Below are positions 24,392 to 32,728 of a stretch of DNA of 64,000 bases, piece by piece. Source of the stretch: Veillonella intestinalis (GTDB taxonomy: Bacteria; Bacillota; Negativicutes; Veillonellales; Veillonellaceae); NCBI RefSeq assembly GCF_943193155.1, contig NZ_CALPDB010000007.1, positions 1 to 64,000 of the forward strand, read 5' to 3'. The notes under the pieces are model-generated. The model was not told where the DNA came from, made no database searches, and was given only the letters and a program-made list of their open reading frames with translations. Numbering within the stretch: the first letter of the stretch is position 1; each line of letters starts with the position of its first letter. The position numbers were made by a program, and so were the translations under genes.

Positions 24392-24525
24392 TTAGTCAGT
24401 TTTGACTTAAGATATTAATAAAATCAAAGCGTATTATTGGTTCAAAAACCGGCGTTCTTACGAACAATGGTTTTCTCCACCAATAATACGCTTTTTTAGC
24501 TAAAGGTAGCATCAAAACTGACTAA
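24392..24525. repeat. Nested inverted-repeat element with embedded motif (includes a terminator)
   Basis: TTAGTCAGTTTTGA (24392-24405) and TCAAAACTGACTAA (24512-24525) are perfect 14-bp inverted repeats. Inside them is a second perfect 14-bp stem (24427-24440 with 24480-24493) followed by TTTTTT, and at the centre the motif GTTCTTACGAACAATGGTTT (24454-24473). The second stem probably terminates the preceding gene. The outermost repeats give the unit the look of a small non-autonomous mobile element. Confidence 0.6.
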
Positions 24526-24550
24526 GCAAATAAGGGAGGAGGGGGGAGGT

Positions 24551-24644
24551 GTTCTTACGAACAATGGTTTACTCTGTCGACAACTCTCTTTTTTTTCTAG
24601 GCATATCAGACTGACTGAATATAACGGGGGGAGAGAAGAGTTGT
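24551..24644. repeat. Second copy of the GTTCTTACGAACAATGGTTT motif with a nearby inverted repeat
   Basis: The 20-bp motif is repeated exactly at 24551-24570. Downstream, ACAACTCT (24580-24587) and AGAGTTGT (24637-24644) form a looser inverted repeat around T-rich sequence. Confidence 0.5.
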
Positions 24645-24721
24645 AATATATTTCCTCTATTTTATAGTAGGTTAATGTTAGATAGTGTGTTACAATAAGC
24701 AATACATAGAGGAGGGATTTT

Positions 24722-24987
24722 ATGAAGCAGTTTATTGTTGATGCCTTTACGGATACTGTATTTCTCGTTCATTTGCACCTAAGCTCAATGTTCCTGAAGA
24801 TCCAGTTTGTGGCTCTGGTCATTGTCACATAGTACCGTATTGGGCTGAAAAGTTACAAAAAGATTCGGTAGTAGCGTATCAGGCATCTAAACGGGGTGGT
24901 ACTTTATATTGTTCTATGCAAGGTACTAGAGTAATATTAGCAGGAAAAGCTGCTTTATATGCCATTGCAGAGTTGAAATGTTTATAA
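24722..24987 (+). pseudogene. PhzF-family isomerase remnant
   Basis: The first 14 codons (MKQFIVDAFTDTVF) are the conserved N terminus of PhzF-like isomerases. The sequence then jumps, in another frame, to the family C terminus (SFAPKLNVPEDPVCGSGHCH followed by GGTLYCSMQGTRVILAGKAA). PhzF proteins are normally 260-300 residues; about two thirds is missing and the junction shifts the frame, so no full product can be made. GGAGGG still precedes the start. It is an internal-deletion pseudogene. Confidence 0.85.
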
Positions 24988-25002
24988 GTTGAGAGAGGAC
25001 CT

Positions 25003-25470
25003 ATGTCATTTGAGAGAGTAAAAACATATTTTGAAAATATTGGTTTGGGGGACCGTGTTAAACTGTTGGAGCATTCAAGTGCTACCGTAGAAGAAGCAGC
25101 CATTGCTGTGGGCTGTGAAGCCAAGCAAATTGCTAAAACCATGTCTTTTTTAGTAGAGGAAGAACCTATATTAGTTGTGGTAGCAGGGGATGTAAAAGTA
25201 GATAATAAAAAATTTAAAGCAACTTTTCAGAAAAAGGCAAAAATGATTGCTTTTGATGAAGTTGAAGCTTATATTGGACATGCTCCAGGTGGCGTATGCC
25301 CATTTGAAGTCAAACCCAATGTTAAAACTTATTTAGATATATCGTTACAGCGTTTTGATATTGTATACCCTGCAGCAGGTAATGACCATAGTGCTGTAAA
25401 ACTATCTGTGCCAGAATTAGAAACCTATTCTCAATCATTAGGCTGGGTAGATATTGGTAAAGGCGTATAA
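25003..25470 (+). CDS. YbaK/ProX-type aminoacyl-tRNA deacylase
   Basis: A 155-residue single-domain protein of the YbaK/INS superfamily, which hydrolyses mischarged tRNAs such as Cys-tRNA-Pro or Ala-tRNA-Pro. Visible motifs are EHSSATVEEAAIAVG, AKTMSFLV, VVVAGDVKVDNKKFKA (with the conserved lysine) and GHAPGGVCPFEVK. The variant without a synthetase domain acts in trans. GAGAGG precedes ATG 25003. It lies just downstream of the PhzF remnant and may once have been co-transcribed with it. Confidence 0.87.
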   Translation: MSFERVKTYFENIGLGDRVKLLEHSSATVEEAAIAVGCEAKQIAKTMSFLVEEEPILVVVAGDVKVDNKKFKATFQKKAKMIAFDEVEAYIGHAPGGVCPFEVKPNVKTYLDISLQRFDIVYPAAGNDHSAVKLSVPELETYSQSLGWVDIGKGV

Positions 25471-25500
25471 AATACAGTTAGTTTTTATAGTGTAGAAATA

Positions 25501-25570
25501 AAAATGGAGTATTGGCGTAGAAAACCATTGTTCGTAAGAACTCTGTGTTTTTGAGCCAATACTCCATTTT
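25501..25570. terminator. Bidirectional nested terminator carrying the inverted 20-bp motif
   Basis: AAAATGGAGTATTGG pairs with CCAATACTCCATTTT (outer 15-bp stem). Its loop contains the reverse complement of GTTCTTACGAACAATGGTTT (25522-25541). It lies between convergent genes and has A/T runs at both ends. Confidence 0.8.
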
Positions 25571-25590
25571 GTTGCAGGTAAAAGATTAAC

Positions 25591-26298
25591 TTATTTTACA
25601 ACCCTAATCATGAATATAGGAATTTCTTCGTACTGCAAATTAGGATCTTTTTGAACTTCGTGACGTACATCTTGAATGACACTAACTTGTTGAACGCCGA
25701 GTTCTTTGAATACAGTCATATCCCAAGCGGGCCTAGTTTCTTGACTAATGGCTAAGCTATTTTTAATAGCTGTGCATTCGTCTAACAAAGCGGTATCAAT
25801 TTGGGCGTGCACTCTGCCTTCATTACGAGTGAACTGTGTTTGTCCGTAGTCGGAATCAAAATTAAGAATCACACCATGAGGTTTTAATACGCGTAGCCAT
25901 TCTTTATAAGCTGTTTTAGGATCTGGGAGGGTCCAGGTTAAATTGCGACTTAAAACAGCATCAAAGGTTTCATCTTCATATTGTAAATTAGTAGCGTCCA
26001 TTTTTTCAAAGGTCGCTGTACTATGAAAGTTTTTTGCATTATTTTGAGCATTATGTACCATTTGTTGGGACATATCAATACCAGTAACTCTATGTCCATG
26101 GTGACAGAGTAAGAAGGTAAAGAAGCCTGTACCAGTACCTACGTCTAAGATACGTAAAGGGCGAGTTAAAGGGATATGTTCCGCTAATAAATGATGCCAA
26201 GCCAGTGCATTGGGACTTTTTAATTCGCGAAGCCGCAATTCATTGAACGCATCGCTACGTGTATCCCAATAAGATTCAATTCGTTTAGATATATTCAT
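25591..26298 (-). CDS. Class I SAM-dependent methyltransferase
   Basis: A 235-residue methyltransferase with Rossmann motif I LDVGTGTGFFTFLL (about residues 50-63), motif II VTGIDMSQQMV and the post-motif NLTWTLPDPKTAYKEWLRVL region. It would transfer methyl from SAM to a small molecule; the DPKTAYKEWLRVLKPHG stretch is typical of the UbiE-like group. It is divergent from the ABC operon that begins at 26480, and such methyltransferases often sit beside Nik/Opp-type operons of metallophore systems. The substrate is not known. Confidence 0.82.
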   Translation of the reverse strand: MNISKRIESYWDTRSDAFNELRLRELKSPNALAWHHLLAEHIPLTRPLRILDVGTGTGFFTFLLCHHGHRVTGIDMSQQMVHNAQNNAKNFHSTATFEKMDATNLQYEDETFDAVLSRNLTWTLPDPKTAYKEWLRVLKPHGVILNFDSDYGQTQFTRNEGRVHAQIDTALLDECTAIKNSLAISQETRPAWDMTVFKELGVQQVSVIQDVRHEVQKDPNLQYEEIPIFMIRVVK

Positions 26299-26479
26299 AA
26301 TAGATTCCCCAAGTGTAAGTGAATACGGTATTGTTACTTTAGTAGTATAGATAAATTTTAAGGAGTTTGTAAGCGGGGGTGGGGGTTATTTTTAAATATC
26401 TATCCCCCAGGGTGGCTTTTCAAGAACCTAAGAGATAGGTACACTAAAATAAGTAATGTTTCAGTGAGGAGGTGTCGTT

Positions 26480-27448
26480 ATGAGCGTTAATACACATAAG
26501 CGGTTTAGTTCGATTGGTCGCTGGCCAATATGGCGAGGTGTATTTGTGGTATGGTTAGTAGCGACACTAACATTTTTGTTGATGCATGCTACACAAGATG
26601 ATGTGGTAGATATGGTATTTTCACAACAGCAAAGTTTAAGTGCAGCTATGCAGGCTGAAAAAAGAGCGGCCTTAGGTTTAGATGACTCATTGGTAACACA
26701 ATATGTTCGCTGGTGGGGGCAACTATTTCAAGGTGATTTAGGAAATTCATTAGTAACTGGTGAAGAGGTTAGCAATATTATGAGCAGAAAATTATCTGCT
26801 ACGTTGGTATTAATGGTTAGCGCTATAGGGAGTACTCTGCTAATAGCTGTACCAGTAGGTTTATGGCTTGCCTGTAAAGCAGGTTCTTGGCAGGATCGTT
26901 TCATACGAGGGATTACCGTATTGGGAAATACAATGCCTAATTTTTTTACGGCTCTATTATTATTATATGTAGTAGCATTGCAATGGGATCTATTACCAGT
27001 CGTTTCACGAAAAATGGATTGGCAAAGTATTCTGTTGCCTACACTGACTCTATTTTGGTCTATGAGTGCTAAATATATACAACAAACTCGTGCCTTAGCT
27101 TTAGAGGAACTTCAGAAACCATATATTCTTGGCTTGCGTAGTCGTGGGCTTAGTTGGTTTATGATTATGAGCCGTTATGTGAGTTTAGCTATTGCTCCGC
27201 CTCTTTTAACATTGGTTGCTTTGAGTTGTGGCTCCTTATTAGGAGGCGTAACGATTGTAGAATCTATTTTTATGTGGGACGGCATTGGTAAAATGGCGTT
27301 TGATGCTATTACTTCTCGTGACTACCCTGTATTACAAGCTTATGTATTATGGGTATCTTTGTTTTATGTTCTCTTAAACTATGGAGTAGAGCGTTGGCAA
27401 CAGTATTGGCAAAAACAAGTGCTAGGAGGCCAGCAGTATGAGGAATAA
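26480..27448 (+). CDS. ABC transporter permease, NikB/OppB type
   Basis: A 322-residue permease with six predicted spans and the family's N-terminal WLVATLTFLLMHATQDD and the EAA loop near ALEELQKPYILGLRSRGLS. It forms the membrane channel, with the next gene, of a nickel/dipeptide-type importer. It starts after GAGGAGG and its end overlaps the next start by 11 bases. The operon order is permease, permease, binding protein, fused ATPase. Which metal or peptide is carried is inferred from the neighbours only. Confidence 0.88.
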   Translation: MSVNTHKRFSSIGRWPIWRGVFVVWLVATLTFLLMHATQDDVVDMVFSQQQSLSAAMQAEKRAALGLDDSLVTQYVRWWGQLFQGDLGNSLVTGEEVSNIMSRKLSATLVLMVSAIGSTLLIAVPVGLWLACKAGSWQDRFIRGITVLGNTMPNFFTALLLLYVVALQWDLLPVVSRKMDWQSILLPTLTLFWSMSAKYIQQTRALALEELQKPYILGLRSRGLSWFMIMSRYVSLAIAPPLLTLVALSCGSLLGGVTIVESIFMWDGIGKMAFDAITSRDYPVLQAYVLWVSLFYVLLNYGVERWQQYWQKQVLGGQQYEE

Positions 27449-28298
27449 TCTAAATAGAGCATCTATGGAGGGTAATCGTTTAGTTTTAAAACAGTATGTT
27501 TTTAGCCATTGGTGGTCGTTTCTTTGGCCTGGTCTTATTATTTTTTTAGTGCTTAGTGTAGGCCCATATATTTGCTCTTTTAATCCATATGAACAAAATT
27601 TGGACATAGCTTTACAGGGACCTAATAGTTTGCATTGGTTGGGAACGGATCAATATGGCCGAGATGTGTTAGCGCGAGTGTTAGTCGGTGGTCGTTTAAC
27701 AGTGGGGCTCACCGTATGTATTACTATTATAATTTGTTTAGGAGGAACCCTGTTAGGTCTGTGGAGTGCATGGAAGCAGACTTGGCTGAGTCGCCTAATT
27801 GTTAGCTTGACGGATGTAGCTGTATCTTTGCCGGCTTTAGTATTTGCCATTGCCTTAGCCGCGGTACTAGGCGGGGGGATGGAATATGCGGCGTTAGCTT
27901 TAATCTGTGTAGGCTGGCCGAAATATGCACGATTAGCCTGTAGTTTGACGTTACAAATTAAAAAGGCTCCTTATATGCAATTAGCTCGCTTACAAGGGCA
28001 AAGTGAAGTTGGTATAGTGAGATATCACATTATACCTAATATTATGGTAACCATTATTGTGACGGCTGTGCTGGATTTGGGTGTAGTGCTTATGGAACTG
28101 GCGGGACTTTCTTTTTTAGGGCTAGGGGCAGCACCACCACTAGCAGAGTGGGGCAGTCTGTTAAGCTTAAATCGAAGCTTGCTACAGACGGCTCCTTGGC
28201 TCATGTGGGCCCCAGGCATAGCAATTATCCTAACTGTAGGGGCGTTTCATTATATGGGCGAACAGTTACGGCATCAGATAATGTACGATAAGCGTTAA
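27438..28298 (+). CDS. ABC transporter permease, NikC/OppC type
   Basis: A 286-residue permease with the NikC/OppC signature HWLGTDQYGRDVLARVLVGG (about residues 65-84), an EAA loop in ARLQGQSEVGIVRYHIIPN and the family C-terminal GLSFLGLGAAPPLAEWG. It overlaps the upstream permease gene, implying translational coupling and equal amounts of both. Together they make the heterodimeric membrane part of the importer. Confidence 0.9.
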   Translation: MRNNLNRASMEGNRLVLKQYVFSHWWSFLWPGLIIFLVLSVGPYICSFNPYEQNLDIALQGPNSLHWLGTDQYGRDVLARVLVGGRLTVGLTVCITIIICLGGTLLGLWSAWKQTWLSRLIVSLTDVAVSLPALVFAIALAAVLGGGMEYAALALICVGWPKYARLACSLTLQIKKAPYMQLARLQGQSEVGIVRYHIIPNIMVTIIVTAVLDLGVVLMELAGLSFLGLGAAPPLAEWGSLLSLNRSLLQTAPWLMWAPGIAIILTVGAFHYMGEQLRHQIMYDKR

Positions 28299-28392
28299 GG
28301 TAACCTACTTTAAAATAGGAATGCAGGTTAGAGAGTTTTAACCGGTGAGATACTATTCTACGAAGTGTAGTTGTGTGAAAGAGAGTCTGTAT

Positions 28393-29961
28393 ATGGTAAA
28401 AGAAGTGGAAAGAGTAAAATCACAGTTTTCATTAGGTCGTTTAGTAGGGTTGATTAGTTTATTTATTGTTTTTTTAGGGCTAGTTGGCTGTGGTACAGAG
28501 GAACCGAAATATAGTAAAGTGCTTCATTATGGTACAACGGCATATGGCCCTGCTATGGAGAATGCAGGATTGAATCCTCATGTGGCCTATCAGGGATGGA
28601 GTGCAGTGCGGTATGGTGTAGGTGAAACGTTGGTACGTTTTACTGAAACGATGGAAGTTGCTCCTTGGTTAGCAGATTCTTGGCAAAGTATAGATGATCA
28701 TACAGTGCGTTTACATATTCGCGAAGGGGTAACCTTTTCAAATGGGAAACCGCTTACACCAGAAGCTGTAAAACAGAATTTAGAAGCGTTAGTTCGTGAT
28801 CATGATAGGGCGCCGAAGGATTTGAAAATTGAATCTATAACAGCTGATGATGCGTATATAACGATTCACTCGGTGAATCCTGTAGCTGTATTATTGACCT
28901 TTTTAGCGGATCCCTATAGTGCGATTGTTGATTTGAGTGATGGGACACCTGAGGGAATCGTAGTGGGGACGGGTCCTTTTAAAGCTACTAAAGTAAGCGA
29001 AAGTGGTATAAGTTTAGTCCGTAACGATCACTACTGGGGTGGCATGCCTAAATTAGAAGGCGTAGAAGTGATACGCATTACCGATGGTGATACGTTGACT
29101 ATGGCGCTACAAAAGGGTGATATTGAAGCGGCTCAGGGCTTACCCTATAGTTCTTTAAATCTTTTTGCTGATGCCGCGCAATATACCATTAGTTCAGCTG
29201 CTACTTCGCGGGTGTATCAGATAGGATTTAATTTTAACAGCTCAGCTATGCAAGATGTACGAGTTCGTCAAGCGATTGCTAGTGCGATTAATAAAGAACA
29301 ATTTGCCGCTGTATTGTTGAAAGGCAAGGGTATACCGGCCGTAGGACCTTTTCCGAATAATACAAAACTAGGACAAATGCAGGTAGTGGCGCCTATTTAC
29401 GATGAAAATAAAGCAAAGGTTTTATTAGCAGAAGCAGGGTATAAGGATACTGATGGTGATGGTTATGTGGATAAAGGGGGCGTACCCTTGACGGTACGTT
29501 GGTTGACATATACCTCCCGTCAGGAATTACCTCTATTAGCTGAGTCGGCTCAGGCAACGTTAAAACAAATTGGTATTAAGGTGGACGTTAATGCTACAGA
29601 TGCGTATAGAAGTGTGTTGCAACAAGGGAAGTTTGATGTATTTGCTAAAGCTTTTGTAACAGCACCTACTGGTGATGGTACCTATTATTTTAAGACTAAT
29701 ATTATGTCTGGGGCGGTTGATAATGTGGGACACTATGAAAGTCCTCAAATTGTAGCATTTATGGAACAATTAGACGGCACTGTAAATCCAGAAGCACGAC
29801 AAAGATTGTTTGAGCAAATGACACAGCAAGTGTTAACTGACAATGCTTTTATTTATGTGGCCCATTTAAAAATGAATTTAGTAATGGCGCATAATGTGAT
29901 TAATTTTAAAGCGTATCCGACAGATTATTATGAAATTACTAAGGATATAGATCTTAAATGA
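28393..29961 (+). CDS. ABC transporter substrate-binding lipoprotein, NikA/OppA type
   Basis: A 522-residue family 5 extracellular solute-binding protein with lipobox LGLVGC near residue 31. The start YGPAMENAGLNPHVAYQGWS and then VRYGVGETLVRF and EVAPWLADSWQ resemble NikA and CntA rather than oligopeptide-binding OppA, favouring nickel or a metal-metallophore complex. ATG 28393 is chosen because GAGAG precedes it; a GTG at 28345 is in frame without a good site. It is followed by the ATPase gene after 18 bp. Confidence 0.84.
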   Translation: MVKEVERVKSQFSLGRLVGLISLFIVFLGLVGCGTEEPKYSKVLHYGTTAYGPAMENAGLNPHVAYQGWSAVRYGVGETLVRFTETMEVAPWLADSWQSIDDHTVRLHIREGVTFSNGKPLTPEAVKQNLEALVRDHDRAPKDLKIESITADDAYITIHSVNPVAVLLTFLADPYSAIVDLSDGTPEGIVVGTGPFKATKVSESGISLVRNDHYWGGMPKLEGVEVIRITDGDTLTMALQKGDIEAAQGLPYSSLNLFADAAQYTISSAATSRVYQIGFNFNSSAMQDVRVRQAIASAINKEQFAAVLLKGKGIPAVGPFPNNTKLGQMQVVAPIYDENKAKVLLAEAGYKDTDGDGYVDKGGVPLTVRWLTYTSRQELPLLAESAQATLKQIGIKVDVNATDAYRSVLQQGKFDVFAKAFVTAPTGDGTYYFKTNIMSGAVDNVGHYESPQIVAFMEQLDGTVNPEARQRLFEQMTQQVLTDNAFIYVAHLKMNLVMAHNVINFKAYPTDYYEITKDIDLK

Positions 29962-29979
29962 TAAGAGGAGATGAAGCGA

Positions 29980-31512
29980 GTGAGCACTGAGTCGCCTTGG
30001 TTATTAGATTTACAAGACCTTACTGTCACATATAAGCAACAAGTAGTTTTGGCTAATTTGAATTTACAGTTGCGTGCTGGTGAGACAGTAGCGATTGTAG
30101 GGCCTTCGGGAAGTGGTAAAACTACCTTATTGCGAACCCTATTAGGTTTACTACCTCGAGATAGTCAGGTGAGTTTTTCGACGGCTTTATTTGACGGGCA
30201 ACCTTGGCCAGCGTCTGAACAAGATTGGCATATACTTCGGGGAGAGGCTATTGCTTTTGTTCCGCAAGATGCGCAAGCCTCGTTAAGTCCAATAAAAACA
30301 ATTGAAACTCAGTGCCGTGATGTGGCGAAGGCTCTTTCCATATCTTGGAATGAGGCACAGCAACGGATTGAGCGATTATTAATTCAGTTAGACTTACCAA
30401 GCAGTTTGTTAGCGAAGCGACCTAGTGCTTTATCTGGTGGGATGGCACAGCGTGTGGTTATGCTATTGGCGTTATTGTCACAGCCAAAACTTATAGTCGC
30501 TGATGAGCCTACTGCGAATTTAGATATGATGCGGCAACAACAAATGGTGGCATTATTGAATGAAGTACAGGCTCTTACAGGAGTGGCGATTATATTTGTT
30601 ACTCATCAAATGGAATTAGCAAAGCAGATTGGCCATACTTTGTATGAAATGAAAGAGGGACAGCTTAAGCGTGTGCTTTTAGGGGAGTCAAAAAAAGATT
30701 TCACTTGGCAGGAACAAAATTCTGGGCAGGAATTAGATAAAAGGCCTTTATTTGCTAAAAGTAACAGTGAAAAGGTTCATCCTTTATTAGCTGTAGACTC
30801 TGTAAGTGTGGTGCATGGCACCAATGAGCGGGCATTACAGGATATATCGTTAAGTTTATATCCTGGTGAATGGGCTGCCATAATAGGTCTGAGCGGAGCG
30901 GGCAAGAGCACTTTATTTAACACTTTGTTAGGCGAACAACCTATACAGCAAGGAACGATTACATATGAGGGAAAACCCTTGCATTCACTTTCAAAACGGG
31001 ACTTAGGTCAAATTGTACAGCCTATTTTACAGAATCCGCAAAGCTCATTTAATCCACGACAAACTATTGGCTGGAGTGTAGGTGAAGCTTTGCGCAGGCG
31101 AGGGCAAACTATAGATGTAGCAGCTTTATTAGAAGAAGTACAATTACCGGCTAGCTATGGCGCGCGGTATCCTCATGAATTAAGTGGTGGAGAATGTCAG
31201 CGCGCGGCCATAGCTAGAGCTTTAAGTAGTAAGCCACAAGTACTATTTTGTGATGAAATGACCTCGGCTTTAGATGAGACGGTACAGGCTGACATTATTG
31301 AGTTATTGTGTCAGATTAGAGACCAACAGAAGTTAGCAGGTCTTGTAGTGACTCATGATTTATGGGTAGCGGCAGCTTTGTGTGACAAGGTATATGTGCT
31401 AGAAGAAGGCCATATTGTCGAAAGTACAACGATTGCCCAATTATTAGTAAGTCCACAATCTGATACGGCTAAAGAGCTGGTGAAGGCATACAAGATGTTA
31501 GGGCATACATAG
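29980..31512 (+). CDS. Fused double ABC ATPase, NikDE/OppDF type
   Basis: A 510-residue protein carrying two ATP-binding cassettes in one chain, where most nickel or peptide importers use two proteins. The first half has Walker A GPSGSGKTTL, signature LSGGMAQRV and Walker B LIVADEPTANLD; the second half has GLSGAGKSTLF, LSGGECQRA and VLFCDEMTSALD. Both halves keep the Q-loop and H-switch (FVTHQMELA and VVTHDLWVA). The start is either ATG 29971, which touches the ribosome site, or GTG 29980, which I prefer. It powers the importer encoded just upstream. Confidence 0.9.
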   Translation: MSTESPWLLDLQDLTVTYKQQVVLANLNLQLRAGETVAIVGPSGSGKTTLLRTLLGLLPRDSQVSFSTALFDGQPWPASEQDWHILRGEAIAFVPQDAQASLSPIKTIETQCRDVAKALSISWNEAQQRIERLLIQLDLPSSLLAKRPSALSGGMAQRVVMLLALLSQPKLIVADEPTANLDMMRQQQMVALLNEVQALTGVAIIFVTHQMELAKQIGHTLYEMKEGQLKRVLLGESKKDFTWQEQNSGQELDKRPLFAKSNSEKVHPLLAVDSVSVVHGTNERALQDISLSLYPGEWAAIIGLSGAGKSTLFNTLLGEQPIQQGTITYEGKPLHSLSKRDLGQIVQPILQNPQSSFNPRQTIGWSVGEALRRRGQTIDVAALLEEVQLPASYGARYPHELSGGECQRAAIARALSSKPQVLFCDEMTSALDETVQADIIELLCQIRDQQKLAGLVVTHDLWVAAALCDKVYVLEEGHIVESTTIAQLLVSPQSDTAKELVKAYKMLGHT

Positions 31513-31538
31513 CAATCATACAATATTAGTTTATAGAC

Positions 31539-31598
31539 ATTAAGTTATGAAATATTAAGTCATAAAATATTAAGCGATAAAATATTAAGCCATAAAAT
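31539..31598. repeat. Four tandem copies of a 15-bp repeat
   Basis: ATTAAGTTATGAAAT, ATTAAGTCATAAAAT, ATTAAGCGATAAAAT and ATTAAGCCATAAAAT lie head to tail, varying at only three positions. They sit just before a TATAAT box at 31619-31624 that would serve the metal-sensor gene. Confidence 0.8.
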
Positions 31599-31666
31599 GT
31601 CATGCTTGCCACATATGTTATAATAAATACATAAAAGCTTGTTTGTATTTATAAGGTGGTGAAAGG

Positions 31667-31999
31667 ATGAGTCAAGAATCACATGAGTTGTTGCATGAGT
31701 TAGGGATTGCTCATAATCATGACCATGGTCATACCCATTCTCATACGCAAACTAAGGCGGTTCTGAATCGCCTATCACGAATTATTGGACATTTAGAATC
31801 AGTAAAACGTATGGTAGAGAATGAGCGAGATTGCAGTGAAGTATTGGTGCAATTAGCGGCGGTAGGTTCGGCTGTAAAAAGTGTGAGTCGTGTTGTTATG
31901 AAAGATCATATTGAACACTGCATAGTTGATGCGGTAAAGAATAATGATACGGAAACGTTAAAGAAATTGAATGAAGCTATTGACCGATTTATTAAATAG
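31667..31999 (+). CDS. CsoR/RcnR-family metal-sensing repressor with His-rich N terminus
   Basis: A 110-residue all-helical DUF156 regulator. The metal ligands of the CsoR class are present with the right spacing: C56, H81 and C85 (25 and 4 residues apart). The N terminus adds a His-rich stretch, HNHDHGHTHSHT (residues 16-27), typical of nickel, cobalt or zinc handling. CsoR itself binds Cu(I) and RcnR binds Ni/Co, so the metal is not settled by sequence. It directly follows the Nik-type operon, from which I infer a nickel or cobalt role. A strong ribosome site (AAGGTGG) precedes ATG 31667. Confidence 0.83.
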   Translation: MSQESHELLHELGIAHNHDHGHTHSHTQTKAVLNRLSRIIGHLESVKRMVENERDCSEVLVQLAAVGSAVKSVSRVVMKDHIEHCIVDAVKNNDTETLKKLNEAIDRFIK

Positions 32000-32045
32000 C
32001 TAGCCTTATAATAGGTAACATAAACATAGCATTTAGACAGAAAAA

Positions 32046-32105
32046 AGCCCCTTGGCGAATAGCTTATTGAAAGTATACAGTTTCAATAAGTTACCGCAAG
32101 GGGCA
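32046..32105. terminator. Bidirectional nested terminator
   Basis: GCCCCTTG pairs with CAAGGGGC, enclosing CTTATTGA with TTCAATAAG. It separates the plus-strand metal sensor from the minus-strand pyr genes, with A and T runs at its two sides. Confidence 0.78.
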
Positions 32106-32140
32106 CTTTGTTTATATTAAATATGTAATTTTAAAAAGTA

Positions 32141-32728
32141 TTATTTAATGTGTTTACTGCCACGTTCTGTCATTGGAACATTATCGTGACAAAGAGGGCA
32201 TTCTTCTGGTTGGTAAGTTGGTACCGTCAAATTTAATAAAGCTTGAACTTTATCGTTTGGAATACCAAAATCAGCTTTGCCACCACTGCGGTTGACAAGT
32301 AAGCCAACGCCTACGATTTCACCTTGAGAAGCATTAACTACATCCACTACTTCGCGAACTGAGCCACCAGTAGTTACAATGTCTTCTACAATAAGTACAC
32401 GTGTGCCTGGTTCGATGCGGAAACCACGGCGAAGAGTCATAACACCTTTTTCGCGCTCTGTAAAAATAGCTCGCGTACCGAGAGCTTTCCCTACTTCATG
32501 AGCTAATAGAATGCCACCAGTCATAGGACCAATTACAAGTTCTACATTTTGATCTTTGAAACGTTCTGCTAATTCTTGGCAAAGGCGTTCCGTGTATTTT
32601 GGATGTTGTAATACATTAAATTTTTCTACATACATAGGGCTATGAAGACCAGAGGTAAGTAGAAAATGGCCTTCTAAAATAGCTTTCGTGTCGATTAATA
32701 ATTGTTTTACTTCTTGTTCTGTCATCAT
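32141..32728 (-). CDS. pyrE: Orotate phosphoribosyltransferase
   Basis: A 195-residue type I phosphoribosyltransferase that makes OMP from orotate and PRPP in pyrimidine synthesis. The PRPP-binding signature VLIVEDIVTTGGSVREVV is near residues 108-125, and VIGPMTGGILLAHEVG and FTEREKGVMTLRRGF are typical of the family. The C terminus has CPLCHD, a short CxxC tail seen in a subgroup. Its start overlaps the pyrF stop (ATGATGA), so it is translated in coupling with pyrF, which precedes it in the transcript. Confidence 0.95.
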   Translation of the reverse strand: MMTEQEVKQLLIDTKAILEGHFLLTSGLHSPMYVEKFNVLQHPKYTERLCQELAERFKDQNVELVIGPMTGGILLAHEVGKALGTRAIFTEREKGVMTLRRGFRIEPGTRVLIVEDIVTTGGSVREVVDVVNASQGEIVGVGLLVNRSGGKADFGIPNDKVQALLNLTVPTYQPEECPLCHDNVPMTERGSKHIK

